DNA of 61,198 nucleotides from NCBI GenBank assembly GCA_028287185.1, contig JAQBQD010000155.1, positions 97,609 to 158,806 of the forward strand. Direction: 5' to 3'. Under the pieces are notes generated by a model. That model made no database searches, was not told the origin of the DNA, and saw nothing but the letters and a program-made list of their open reading frames with translations. Every line of letters starts with the position of its first letter. Position 1 is the first letter of the stretch. A program made the translations under genes and the position numbers. This document shows, one piece after another, positions 8,994-18,698 of the stretch. This stretch comes from Gemmatimonadota bacterium. Its GTDB lineage: Bacteria; Gemmatimonadota; Gemmatimonadetes; Longimicrobiales; Longimicrobiaceae.

Positions 8994-10871
8994 ATGGTGA
9001 AGGTGAACCGGAACGATCCCTGCCCCTGCGGCTCGGGCAGGAAGTACAAGGCGTGCTGCATGGCAGCGGTGCAGGCGGCGGAGCGCGCGGGCGTGCCGGT
9101 GGCGGCCGAGGAGCTGGCGCTGACCCGCAGCGCCGCCATGGAAGCGGCGCGCGCGGCCGATGCCTGGGAGGTGGACCTGGCGCCGGTGAACGTGGCCGTG
9201 CGCGCGGGCGATGCCGCCCCGTCCATGGGGCTGGTGATCGCGGGCGGCCTGGTGGTGCTCGGGGACGTGGTCCTCGCACGCCCGGCGGGCCCGGCGTAGC
9301 GGGCGAAGGCGCTGGCCGGCCTGGTGTCCGCCGCGGGCGTGGCGGCGGGCGTGCTCCCGCGGCACGTGCGCGAGGCCGAGGTGGCGGGGGCGCTCGGGAG
9401 GGAGCTGGCGGCACGGGGGATCGCGGTGGCGGCGGCGCCCCTGCCGGAGCTGGACAAGGCGATGGACGCGGCGCTGGATCACCTGGTGGGCGACCCGGTG
9501 CGGGCGCGCCTGGCGCTGCCGGATACGTGGGCCGAGACCGGGTGCACGCCCGAGGAGCTGCGCGCCTTCCACGAGGCGGCGGCTGCGTTCTACGCCGCGG
9601 CACCCTGGAAGGTGTACGCGGACGCCGAGCCGCTGCTGGTGGGCCTTTCCGGCGGCGCGTCGTGGGCCGCCAGCGTGATGGGCGGCGGGGGGATGGAGTT
9701 CGGGATGGCGCTGTACTCCCACCCCGACGACCTGGTGGACCTGCTGGAAAGCGCGGCGCCGGACCCGGTGCACATGGTCACGGGGATGCGGGGGTTCACC
9801 CTCACCGTGACCTTCGATCCGAAGGCGGAGCTGGAGCGCTCCATGCAGCGCGAGGTGGCGAAGGCGGGCTGGCGCGTGGCGAGTGCGAATGCGTACCCCC
9901 GCCTCTACGGCATCAAGCTGCCCGAGCGCCGGGTGACCGACGCGCACGTGCGCGTCGCCACTCGCGCGCTGGGGGCGGTCACGCTGGCCGCCGCCGGCGT
10001 CGACCCCGAGTCCCTGGGCGTGCGGGTGAGCGTGATGGACGCGCCGGAGGGCGACGACGAGTGCGAGCCCATGGAGCCGCCGCGCCCCGTGCTGGCCGAG
10101 GGACCCGGCGCGGACCCCTTGGCCGCGCTGCGGGATGCGGAAGCGGGCTCGGACGATCTGGAGGAGATGGAGCAGGCGCGGTTCCAGCGGCTGCAGGGCT
10201 GGCTCATGGAGCAGGGGCTTCCGAAGTCCGTGCTCGCCACGGCGGTTCGCAACGCGAATGACTGGGGCACGTTCTGCGTGTACCACGCCATCCCCGCCGG
10301 GGCCGTCACCGAGTACGACCTGCGGCTCTTCCTGTACCGGTTCTTCCCGCTGGCGGTGGAGTCCACGAAGGCGGCCACGCGCGACCTTCCCCGGTCGATG
10401 GAGCTCGTCCTGCGCTTCCTGGAGGCGGAGGAAGGGATCCGCTACCCGTTCGGCGACGCGGTGCTCGCAGAGTTGCGGGAGCACGCCGACCAAGCGAAGG
10501 TCGACGGCACCACGCTGGACAAGGTCCTTTCCGGCCTGGCGGAGAGCTTCTGGGACGACCAGGACTCCCGCGGCTTGCTTCCCGCGCCCGAGCTGCGGGA
10601 CGTCCCCGGGGGATGGGCTGCCGGAATGAAGGTCCTGCCCGGCCTGCGGCGCGAGCTGCACCGGAGGTGGCTGCTCTGGTACGACGAGGAGGTGCGGAAC
10701 GGCGCCACCGATTATGAGGCGCTGTACGTTGCGCTGGTGCAGCGCCAGCGTGCGTGGGAGAACGCGCCGCACCCGGACTACGGGGGCCGGACGCCGGTGC
10801 AGGTGATCCGAGAGACCCTGGAACGTGGCGAAGGCGCAGGGGAGAAGGTGGTGGTCGAGGTGGAGGGCTGA
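8994..10871 (+). pseudogene. SEC-C motif protein interrupted by in-frame TAG
   Basis: The frame opens with MVKVNRNDPCPCGSGRKYKA, the zinc-binding SEC-C motif (CxCGSGxxxKxC) found at the end of SecA and at the start of many uncharacterised proteins. After 101 codons TAG (9297-9299) stops it. The same frame resumes at once (RAKALAGLVSAAG) and stays open to TGA at 10871. One G-to-T change in a GAG codon would explain the stop. Restored length would be 625 aa. The downstream half is a helical domain with LHRRWLLWYDEEVRNG, of no family I can name. A separate short SEC-C peptide (8994-9299) is the alternative reading. Confidence 0.65.
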
Positions 10872-10877
10872 ACGCGC

Positions 10878-10911
10878 ACGGGCCCGGACTCGATGAGTCC
10901 CGGCCCGTTTC
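10878..10911 (+). terminator. rho-independent terminator
   Basis: A 14-bp stem with one mismatch (10878-10891 with 10895-10908), a 3-nt loop and TTT follow the SEC-C gene by seven bases. From 10912 to 11183 no gene is seen. Confidence 0.7.
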
Positions 10912-11183
10912 GGTTCCGGCCGTCGCCGCGGCTGCGAGTTCGAACGACCGCGCCGCGTGATGGACGTGGGCGGATGCCCGCAGCACGAGTGCTCCGATCG
11001 CTGGATCGTCCGCGTTTCAAATCCATCGCCCTGCGACCGGTGGCAGTCGGCAGTGCTCGGCGGACCCCGGAGTGGACCGTCCCATCCACTGCGGCACCGC
11101 TCTTGAACGTACGCGTCGGCTTGCCTCGCGCGCGCCGGCTCCGGCACGTGCGAAGGTAGGCCACGGCGGGAGGAGGGACCGGT

Positions 11184-13754
11184 TTGAAGCTGAGAAACGT
11201 GCGAGCCGCGATCATCGCGGGCGTGGCATGCCTGGCGGCGCGGACGGCGGCCGCGCAGGGCGGCGGGGCCGATTCGGTGACGGTGGTGGCGGGCCCCGAG
11301 TACCACGCACGGGGCCTGAACGCGCTCCTGTTCGGCACCGGGTACCAGGAGCTGTGGCGGACTTCGCTCCGCGTGGCGAAGCTGGACCTGCGCACCTTCG
11401 CCGGCGGGCTGACGCCCACCAAGAAGGGGGGAGGGAAGCAGACGCAGTCGCTGCGCTTTCGCGGGGCGGACGGCAAGGAGTACGCGTTCCGCTCGGTGCA
11501 CAAGGAGTTGAACGTGCTTCCGCCGGAGCTGCGGCGCGTGCTGGCGGGGCGCATCATCCAGGGACAGCTCAAGTCCGCCCATCCCGCCGGGCCGCTGGTG
11601 GTGCCGCCGCTGCTGAAGGCCGCGGGGCTGCTGCACACCGACCCGCGCCTGTACGTGATGCCCGACGACCCGCGCCTGGGGCAGTTCCGCGCCGAGTTCG
11701 CGGGAATGCTGGGGATGCTGGAGGAGCGGCCCAACGAGACGGAGGACGGCGGCGAAGCCTTTGCCGGCGCCGTGCGGGTGATCGGCACGGACCGCCTGTT
11801 CGAGCGCCTGGAGAAGAGCCCCGACGACCGGGTGGACGCGCGCGAGTACCTGGACGCGCGGCTGATGGACCTGCTCGTGGGCGACTGGGACCGGCACGTG
11901 GACCAGTGGCGCTGGGCGCAGCTCGTCGAAGGCACACCCCGCGTGTGGCATCCCATCCCCCAGGACCGCGACCAGGCGTTCTCCAACTTCGGCGGGGTGT
12001 TCATCGCCCTGGTGCGGCAGCGCTTTCCGCGGGTGGTGCGGTTCGGGCCCGAGTACCACGACCTGGAGGGCCTCACCGCCAGTGCCCGCCCCCTGGACCG
12101 GCGGCTGCTGGCGGAGCTGGAGCGGCCGGCCTGGGACTCCGCCGTGATGCGGATGCAGGGCGTGCTGACGGACGCGGTGATCGACGACGCGGTGAGCCGG
12201 CTGCCGCCCGAGTACCGGACGAAGAACGCGGCGTGGATGGCGCGCGCGCTGCGGGGCCGCCGCGACCGGCTGGGCTTCGCCGCGCACGAGCTGTATCGCC
12301 GCCTGGCCGCCGAGCCCGACGTGCAGGCCACCGACGGCGCCGACCGCGCGGACGTGGAGCGCCGGGCGGACGGCTCCGTCGCCGTGCGCCTCAGCGCGCG
12401 CGGGGCGGGGTCGCGCCCGTACTTCAGCCGCGTGTTCCGGTCGGGCGAGACCAACGAGCTGCGCATCTACCTGCACGGCGGCGCCGACACGGCCGTGGTG
12501 CGCGGGAACGTGGGACAGAGCCTGAAGGTGCGGGTGATCGGCGGCGGGGGCGACGACGTGCTGGCCGACTCCTCGCGCGTGGTGGGCGGCGGGCGGCGGA
12601 CGCGGCTGTACGACTCGCGCGGGCACAACGTGCTGGTGGCGGGCACGGAGGCGCGCGTGGAGACCCGCGACTGGACGGCGCCGGCGGACTCGGGCGCGGA
12701 CGGGCTGGTGGGCAATCCCTGGCGCGACCAGGGCTCGCGCACCTACCTCATCCCGTGGGTGGGCTACCGGTCGGACCTGGGTCCGGTCCTCGGCGCGGGC
12801 TTCGAGCACTTCGAGTTCGGCTTCCGGCAGGTGCCGTTCTCGCAGCACCACGTGGTGCGCGCGGCCGTGGCGACGGGGGCGCGCACCGGGGCGGCGGAGT
12901 GGCGCGGCACCTTCCGCCGGCCCATGTCGTCCGTCGCGCTGGACGTGCACGCGCTGGCGAGCGGCATGGAGCTGACCCGCTTCCACGGCTTCGGCAACGA
13001 CGTGCCGCTGCTCGGGGACGAGAACCTGTATCGCAATCCCCGGCGCGAGGCGCTGCTGGAGGCGGCATGGAGCCACCCGGTGGCGCCGGGGCTGAGCTTC
13101 GCCGTGGGCCCGCGGGTGCTGTGGGCCGACACGCGGCCGCGGGCGGGGAGCTTCCTCGACAGCACGCGCCCCTACGGCGTGGGCCGGTTCGCGCAGGCGG
13201 GGGGCCTGGCGCAGCTCACGCTGGACCGCCGCGACCAGGTGGGCTTTCCCACGCGCGGGGTGTTCGCGGGGCTGGGGGGCACGGCGTATCCCGCGGCGCT
13301 GGACGTGAGGTCGGTGTTCGGCGAGGCGCACGCGAGCGCGGCGACGTACCTGTCCGCCCGGCTCCCCCTGCAACCCGTGCTGGGATTGTACGCGGGCGGC
13401 AAGCGGGTGTGGGGCACCTTTCCCTACCACGAGGCGGCCTTCGTGGGCGGCGGCGAGACGGTGCGCGGCTACCGTGAGCAGCGCTTCGCCGGCGACGCGG
13501 CCGCGTGGGGCAGCGCGGAGCTGCGGCTGTTCATCACCCGCTTCGGCTTCGTCATCCCCGGCCGGCTGGGCGTGCTGGGGCTGACGGATGCCGGCCGCGT
13601 GTGGCTGCACGGCGCGTCGCCGGGTGGCTGGCACACCTCCGCGGGCGGGGGCGTGTGGATCCAGGCGATGGACGAGAAGGGCCCCGCCTTCACCATCACC
13701 GCCGCGCGTGGCGAGGAGACGCGCATCTACGCCGGCGCGGGATTCCACTTCTAG
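11184..13754 (+). CDS. exported BamA/TamA-type barrel with kinase-like N-terminal part
   Basis: An 856-aa protein that starts at TTG behind a strong GGGAGGAGGG ribosome site. A signal peptide (to about residue 25) leads to a ~480-residue soluble part and a C-terminal beta-barrel ending in aromatic GFHF. The barrel has surface-antigen features (FVGGGETVRGYREQRFAG, LRLFITRFGF). The soluble part contains LMDLLVGDWDRHVDQWRWAQ followed by PQDRDQAFSNFGG. The spacing of these acidic motifs recalls the GNxDRH and D-x-x-x-F motifs of Fam20/HipA-like kinase folds. Related Bacteroidota-type surface proteins pair such a region with a barrel. Likely outer membrane; substrate unknown. The kinase idea is inference. 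Confidence 0.75.
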   Translation: MKLRNVRAAIIAGVACLAARTAAAQGGGADSVTVVAGPEYHARGLNALLFGTGYQELWRTSLRVAKLDLRTFAGGLTPTKKGGGKQTQSLRFRGADGKEYAFRSVHKELNVLPPELRRVLAGRIIQGQLKSAHPAGPLVVPPLLKAAGLLHTDPRLYVMPDDPRLGQFRAEFAGMLGMLEERPNETEDGGEAFAGAVRVIGTDRLFERLEKSPDDRVDAREYLDARLMDLLVGDWDRHVDQWRWAQLVEGTPRVWHPIPQDRDQAFSNFGGVFIALVRQRFPRVVRFGPEYHDLEGLTASARPLDRRLLAELERPAWDSAVMRMQGVLTDAVIDDAVSRLPPEYRTKNAAWMARALRGRRDRLGFAAHELYRRLAAEPDVQATDGADRADVERRADGSVAVRLSARGAGSRPYFSRVFRSGETNELRIYLHGGADTAVVRGNVGQSLKVRVIGGGGDDVLADSSRVVGGGRRTRLYDSRGHNVLVAGTEARVETRDWTAPADSGADGLVGNPWRDQGSRTYLIPWVGYRSDLGPVLGAGFEHFEFGFRQVPFSQHHVVRAAVATGARTGAAEWRGTFRRPMSSVALDVHALASGMELTRFHGFGNDVPLLGDENLYRNPRREALLEAAWSHPVAPGLSFAVGPRVLWADTRPRAGSFLDSTRPYGVGRFAQAGGLAQLTLDRRDQVGFPTRGVFAGLGGTAYPAALDVRSVFGEAHASAATYLSARLPLQPVLGLYAGGKRVWGTFPYHEAAFVGGGETVRGYREQRFAGDAAAWGSAELRLFITRFGFVIPGRLGVLGLTDAGRVWLHGASPGGWHTSAGGGVWIQAMDEKGPAFTITAARGEETRIYAGAGFHF

Positions 13755-13989
13755 GCGCGCTCGCCGCGGGCTGATCGACAGAGATGTGGAACGGGGAGAC
13801 GCGAATCGTCGGCGTTTTCCTCCAGCGTTCGTTCCATCCAGCATCCCGTCGCCGGGTCGGCCGCGCTGCGTCGACCATCCGGCGTACCGGCTGAACGCCG
13901 CGGGTTTCCGATGCGGGTCGACGATGTAGATTCCGATCCACCGGCACACGGTCGATCGGCCCCGTCGACTCCCTCTCCTCCCCCGCCCA

Positions 13990-14988
13990 ATGTCCGACAC
14001 GACTGCCCCGTCGACCGTCTGGCCCGTGACGCTGGACGAGGTGCTCGCCGGGCGCGAGCGCATCCGCCCGCACCTGCCGCCCACGCCGTTGCGCGCGTAC
14101 GCGGCGCTGGATGCGCGGGTGGGGCGGGGCATCCGGGTGTGCGTGAAGCACGAGAACCACCAGCCCACCAACGCCTTCAAGGCCCGCAACGCGCTTTCCG
14201 CCATCCTGGCGCTGCCGGACGACGCGCGCCGCCGCGGGGTGGTGGCGGCCACGCGCGGCAACCACGGGGCCGGGCTGGCGTGGGCGGGCCGGCTGACGGG
14301 CACCGCGGTGACGGTCTGCGTGCCGCTGGGCAACAACGCCGAGAAGAACGAGGCCATCCGCGGCTTCGGCGCCGAGCTGATCGAGGCCGGCTCCGACTAC
14401 GATGCGTCCGCCGAGGTGGCCGCGCGGCTGGTGGAGGAGCGCGGGATGACGCTGGTGCACTCCACCAACCACGCCGCGGTGATCGCCGGCGCGGGCACCA
14501 TCGCGCTCGAGATGCTGGAGCAGGAGCCCGCGCTGGACGCGCTGGTGGTGAGCGTGGGCGGCGGATCGCAGGCGGTGGGCGCGCTGACGGTGGCCCGCGC
14601 GCTGCGGCCGGGGCTGCGCGTGTACGGCGTGCAGGCCGCCGCCGCGCCCGGCACGCACGACTCGTGGCACGCGGGCCGCCCGCAGCCCGTGGCGCCGCAG
14701 GCGACCCTCGCCGACGGCCTGGCGACGCGTGGCTGCTATGACGCAACCTTTGGCGCGCTTCGCGAGGGCCTGGCCGGCTTCACGACGGTGACGGAGGGGG
14801 AGATCGCCGCGGCCATGCGCACGCTCCTGGCGACCACGCACACGCTGGTGGAGGGCGCCGGCGCCGCGGGTTTCGCGGGGCTGATGAAGCTGCGCGACGA
14901 TCTCGGCGGCCAGCGCGTGGGCATCATCCTGAGCGGCGGCAACGTGGACGCCGCGACCCTCCGCCGGGTGGTGAACGGGGAGGTGTGA
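13990..14988 (+). CDS. threonine/serine ammonia-lyase family PLP enzyme
   Basis: A 332-aa fold-type II PLP enzyme. The Schiff-base lysine is in NAFKARNA (near residue 60). ATRGNHGAGLAWAG supplies the substrate loop, and the phosphate loop reads GGGSQAVG instead of the usual GGGGL. The C-terminal ILSGGNVD is typical of threonine dehydratase and serine racemase relatives. It would deaminate L-threonine or L-serine to the 2-oxo acid and ammonia, or racemise serine. There is no ACT domain, so it is of the catabolic or short type. An amino-acid permease and an aminotransferase follow on the same strand. Confidence 0.88.
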   Translation: MSDTTAPSTVWPVTLDEVLAGRERIRPHLPPTPLRAYAALDARVGRGIRVCVKHENHQPTNAFKARNALSAILALPDDARRRGVVAATRGNHGAGLAWAGRLTGTAVTVCVPLGNNAEKNEAIRGFGAELIEAGSDYDASAEVAARLVEERGMTLVHSTNHAAVIAGAGTIALEMLEQEPALDALVVSVGGGSQAVGALTVARALRPGLRVYGVQAAAAPGTHDSWHAGRPQPVAPQATLADGLATRGCYDATFGALREGLAGFTTVTEGEIAAAMRTLLATTHTLVEGAGAAGFAGLMKLRDDLGGQRVGIILSGGNVDAATLRRVVNGEV

Positions 14989-15073
14989 AGCGGGGTCTTC
15001 CGCTGTTCCGGAGTCCAGCGATCGGACGCGGATCGGAATTCTTCGCCCGGCCGGAAGAGACTCGACCTGCCGC

Positions 15074-15166
15074 ATGGTCTCGCCCGAGCCCGTGACGCCG
15101 CGCGTCCCGGTCGACGATCACCTCGATCCCCTGAAGCACCACCTGCGGCAGCTCGGCATCCGCTGA
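15074..15166 (+). CDS. possible 30-aa peptide
   Basis: ATG at 15074 opens a 30-codon frame (MVSPEPVTPRVPVDDHLDPL and onward) ending TGA in the 224-base gap before the permease gene. It has no obvious ribosome site and no recognised family. It may be a leftover gene end rather than an expressed peptide. Confidence 0.15.
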   Translation: MVSPEPVTPRVPVDDHLDPLKHHLRQLGIR

Positions 15167-15212
15167 GCGTTCGCCCTCAACGCCGTTCCCGCCGTCCCTC
15201 GACGCCCATCCG

Positions 15213-16658
15213 ATGATCCCTTCCTCCTCCCCGCCCGCCCTGCCTCCGGACACACGATCGAATGCGGTCGCCGCCGTAGCGTCCCCCGGTCCGGGCGGGG
15301 CGCGCGGGCTGGCGCGGCGGCTGGGGCTGTTCGACGCCACCATGATCGTGATGGGCGGCATCGTGGGCTCGGGCATCTTCGCCAACCCGCACGTGGTGGC
15401 GCGGCAGGTGCACACGCCGGCGCTGATCGTGGGCGCGTGGCTGGCGGGCGGCGCGGTGGCGCTGGCGGGCGCGTTCATCTACGCAGAGCTGGCGGGCCGG
15501 CGCGCGGACGTGGGCGGCCAGTACGCCTACCTGCGTGACGCCTACCATCCCGCGGTGGCCTTCGTCTATGGCTGGGCGCTGCTGCTGGTCATCCAGACGG
15601 GCGGCATGGCGGCGGTGGCGGTCACCTTCGCCCGCTACTTCCGCGAGGTGACGCACGCGCCGCTGGGCGACGGGGCGCTGGCGGCGCTCTGCCTGGCCGC
15701 GCTGGTGGCCGTCAACTGCCTGGGCGTGCGCTCCGGCGGCACCGTGCAGAACGTGCTGATGGTGCTCAAGATCGGCGCCGTGGCCGCCCTGGTCGGCGCC
15801 GGCCTGCTCTTCGCCGGCCACTCCGCGGGCGCCTCGACGGCCGCGCCGGCGCCGGTGTCCCTGTCGCTGATCGCTTCGTTCGGCGCGGCGATGACGCCGG
15901 TGATGTTCGCGTTCGGGGGATGGCAGACGGCCAGCTTCGTGGCGGCCGAGATGCGCGACCCGCGGCGCGACCTGGCGCGCGGGCTGGTGATCGGGGTGCT
16001 GGGGGTGATCGTGATGTACGTGGCCGTGAACGTGGTGTGCGTGCTGGCGCTGGGCGCGGACGGCCTGGCCCGCACCGCCACGCCGGCATCGGCGGTGATG
16101 CGCCTGGCGTTCGGCGAGCGCGGCGCCACCCTCATCGCGCTGGGCATCGCCATCTCCACGCTCGGCTTCCTGAGCCAGGGGATGCTCACCGCGCCGCGCG
16201 TGTACTTCGCCATGGCCGACGACGGCGTGTTCTTCCGCCGCGTGGCCTGGCTGCACCCGGCCACACGCGCCCCGGTGGTGGCGATCGCGCTGCAGGGCAT
16301 CCTGGCGCTCGCCATCGCGCTCACGGGCACGTACGAGCAGATCCTGAACTACGTGGTGTCGGTGGACTTCGTGTTCTTCGGCCTCACCGCAGGAACGATC
16401 TTCGTCTTCCGCCGCCGCGCGGGCCGGGCACCGACGTCGGCCGATCCCTCGCTCGATCCCACCACCCCCGTGTCGACGGACGCCGGCGGCGCGCGGATTC
16501 CAGGGCATCCGTTCACCACGGCGGCCTTCATCGCCGCCTGCGTGCTGATCGTGGCGGCGACCACGTACAAGTATCCCGCCAACAGCGCCGTCGGCCTGGG
16601 CATCATGCTGGCCGGCGTGCCGGTCTACTTCCTGTGGCGCAAACGGAGGGCGGCGTGA
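15213..16658 (+). CDS. APC-family amino acid permease
   Basis: A 481-aa polytopic inner-membrane protein with about twelve hydrophobic segments. The first segment carries MIVMGGIVGSGIFANP, the unwound-helix GSGIF motif of the APC/LAT transporter superfamily that binds the substrate carboxyl and amino groups. MFAFGGWQTASFVAAEM in helix 6 matches the LAT/APC type. It should import or exchange amino acids. Its TGA overlaps the GTG of the following aminotransferase by three bases, indicating coupled expression. The exact substrate cannot be read from the sequence. Confidence 0.88.
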   Translation: MIPSSSPPALPPDTRSNAVAAVASPGPGGARGLARRLGLFDATMIVMGGIVGSGIFANPHVVARQVHTPALIVGAWLAGGAVALAGAFIYAELAGRRADVGGQYAYLRDAYHPAVAFVYGWALLLVIQTGGMAAVAVTFARYFREVTHAPLGDGALAALCLAALVAVNCLGVRSGGTVQNVLMVLKIGAVAALVGAGLLFAGHSAGASTAAPAPVSLSLIASFGAAMTPVMFAFGGWQTASFVAAEMRDPRRDLARGLVIGVLGVIVMYVAVNVVCVLALGADGLARTATPASAVMRLAFGERGATLIALGIAISTLGFLSQGMLTAPRVYFAMADDGVFFRRVAWLHPATRAPVVAIALQGILALAIALTGTYEQILNYVVSVDFVFFGLTAGTIFVFRRRAGRAPTSADPSLDPTTPVSTDAGGARIPGHPFTTAAFIAACVLIVAATTYKYPANSAVGLGIMLAGVPVYFLWRKRRAA

Positions 16659-17749
16659 GCCAGCGGATTCAGCGGCCCATGGGCTCGGATTATCTCCAGT
16701 GGGCGAAGACCCAGACGCACGCGCGCTTCAACCTTACCTACAGTGGGGTGCCGTTTCTCCCGCTGCGCGAGCTGCCGGTGTCGCTGGACGACCTGGAGCT
16801 GAGCGGATCGGGCGCGTACGGCTGGGCGCCGCTCCAGCAGGCCATCGCCGACCGCTACCGTGTCCCGGTGGAGAGCGTCGTCGCCGCGGCGGGGACGTCG
16901 ATGGCGAACCACCTGGCGATGGCCGCGCTGCTTGGCCCGGGCGACGAGGTGCTGATGGAGCATCCCACGTACGAGCCGCTGCTGGCCGTGGCGCGCTACG
17001 TGGGCGCCACGGTGGTGCCCTTCGCCCGGCGCGCGGCGGATGGCTTCTCTGTCGATCCGGACGAGGTGGCGCGGCTGGCCAGCCCCCGCACGCGGCTGAT
17101 CGTGCTGAGCAACCTGCACAACCCCAGCGGCGCGCTGACGGACGACGACACCCTGCGCGCGCTCGCGGAGATCGCCGAGCGCGTGGATGCCCACGTGCTG
17201 GTGGACGAGGTGTATCTGGATGCGCTGTGGGAGGAGCCGCCGCGCACCTCGTTCCACCTGGGCCCGCGCTTCGTCGTCACCAGCAGCCTGACGAAGGTGT
17301 ACGGGCTGAACGGGCTGCGCTGCGGATGGATCTTGGCCGAGCCCGGGTTGGCGGCACGGCTATGGCGGCTGAACGAGCTGTTCAGCAACATCAACGCGCA
17401 CCCGGCCGAGCGCCTGTCCGTGATCGCCTTCCAGCACCTGCCGTCCATCGCCGCGCGCGCGTGTGCCCTGCTGGACGCGAACGGCGCCGCGCTGAACGCC
17501 TTCTACCGCACGCGCGCGGATTTGGAGGTGATGGAGCACTGCCACGGCACCGTCTCGTTCCCGCGGCTCCGCGAGGGGAGCGTCGATGCGCTCTGCGGGC
17601 TGCTCCTGGAGCGGTACGAGACGATGGTGGTGCCCGGCGCGTTCTTCGGCATGGAAGACCACTTCCGCATCGCGCTGGGCGTGGCGCCGGCCGTGCTCGC
17701 GGAAGGGCTGAACCGCCTGGGCGCCGCGCTGGGCGACCTCGCGCAGTGA
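16655..17749 (+). CDS. class I/II PLP aminotransferase
   Basis: A 364-aa fold-type I PLP enzyme. Family landmarks include AAGTSMANHLAMAA (phosphate loop), LSNLHNPSGAL (substrate-carboxylate Asn), DEVYLDALW (Asp to the pyridine nitrogen) and SSLTKVYGLNGLRCGW (Schiff-base lysine). The start is GTG 16655, behind GGAGGG and overlapping the permease stop; ATG 16679 is an alternative eight codons later. Neighbours suggest an amino-acid catabolic or exchange module in which transported amino acid is transaminated. Specificity unknown. Confidence 0.88.
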   Translation: MSQRIQRPMGSDYLQWAKTQTHARFNLTYSGVPFLPLRELPVSLDDLELSGSGAYGWAPLQQAIADRYRVPVESVVAAAGTSMANHLAMAALLGPGDEVLMEHPTYEPLLAVARYVGATVVPFARRAADGFSVDPDEVARLASPRTRLIVLSNLHNPSGALTDDDTLRALAEIAERVDAHVLVDEVYLDALWEEPPRTSFHLGPRFVVTSSLTKVYGLNGLRCGWILAEPGLAARLWRLNELFSNINAHPAERLSVIAFQHLPSIAARACALLDANGAALNAFYRTRADLEVMEHCHGTVSFPRLREGSVDALCGLLLERYETMVVPGAFFGMEDHFRIALGVAPAVLAEGLNRLGAALGDLAQ

Positions 17750-17864
17750 TGCGAGCGGCCGACCTCGAGACGCTGAACCAAGCAGGGAGTCCGCAGCCTG
17801 TCCGTGGAAGGCTGCATCGGATGAGCCGCGTTGATCGGACGAGACAATCGGACGGGGAGGCGAC

Positions 17865-18455
17865 GTGACGGAGCGAACGCTGGAGCTGGACCCGAAGGAG
17901 ACGGCGCTGGTGCTGATCGACCTTCAGCACGGGATCGTGGGGATGCGGCTGGCGCCGTACACGGGCGCGGAGGTGGTGGAGCGCGCAGCCAGGCTGGCGG
18001 AGCGCTTCCGGCAGGCGGGCGCGCCCGTGGTGCTGGTGCGCGTGGCGTTCTCGCCGGACAACGGCGACATGCACCGGCCGCCGGCGGACAGCCTGCCGCC
18101 CCTCTTCGAGCGCCCGGCGGACTGGAGCGAGCTGGTGCCGCAGATTGGGCCGCGCGAGGGCGACATCGTCGTCACCAAGCGGCAGTGGGGCGCCTTCCAC
18201 GGCACCGACCTGGACCTCCAGCTCCGGCGCCGGGGCATCCGCACGGTGGTGCTGGGCGGCATCGCCACCAACTTCGGCGTGGAATCCACCGCCCGCGCGG
18301 CGTTCGAGCACGCGTACGCGCTGGTGCTGGTGGAGGACGCGATGAGCAGCGTGAGCGCCGAGGCGCACGCCTTCGCCGTGGGCACCATCTTCCCGCGGCT
18401 GGGGCGCGTGCGGTCCACGGACGAGGTCCTCGCGGCGCTCCCGCCCATCGACTGA
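17865..18455 (+). CDS. isochorismatase-like hydrolase, catalytic Cys replaced
   Basis: A 196-aa cysteine-hydrolase-fold protein starting at GTG behind GGGGAGG. The catalytic Asp is in LVLIDLQHG and the catalytic Lys in VVTKRQWGAF. At the position of the nucleophilic cysteine the sequence is GIATNFGVESTAR, where active members have Cys in place of the Gly after Phe. Such variants are known within the family, but their reaction is unclear. It follows the aminotransferase by 115 bases on the same strand and may belong to the same amino-acid module. Confidence 0.85.
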   Translation: MTERTLELDPKETALVLIDLQHGIVGMRLAPYTGAEVVERAARLAERFRQAGAPVVLVRVAFSPDNGDMHRPPADSLPPLFERPADWSELVPQIGPREGDIVVTKRQWGAFHGTDLDLQLRRRGIRTVVLGGIATNFGVESTARAAFEHAYALVLVEDAMSSVSAEAHAFAVGTIFPRLGRVRSTDEVLAALPPID

Positions 18456-18698
18456 CGCCGTTCTCCGAGCGTCGACGGGCCCGCGCCGAGGCGGCCTCCG
18501 CGGACGGGCCGGGAGGACGCGGAGCACCCCCGGGGGATGCCGCAACGCGTGCTTTTGCGGTAGCTTGTCCGGTTCTCGATCCACCCGCACCTCCGCCGCC
18601 CGCGCGCAAGCGTTTGCGGCGGGCGTGCGGGATCGTCGTCTTTCCGTCGCCCGGCGTGCAGCTCGGCGGCTTTTCTGGATCAACGGGGCTTCAAGACC

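Noticed and set aside
8310..10871. Genome-wide reassignment of TAG as a sense codon
   Set aside because: TAG is the ordinary stop of mnmE, yidC, rpmH and several other intact genes in the window, so general recoding is excluded. Only local nonsense, readthrough or error remains.
8331..14357. A 2,008-codon minus-strand open frame
   Set aside because: It is opposite well-supported plus-strand genes. The translation is His/Arg/Pro-rich with no domain, typical of antisense frames in high-G+C DNA.
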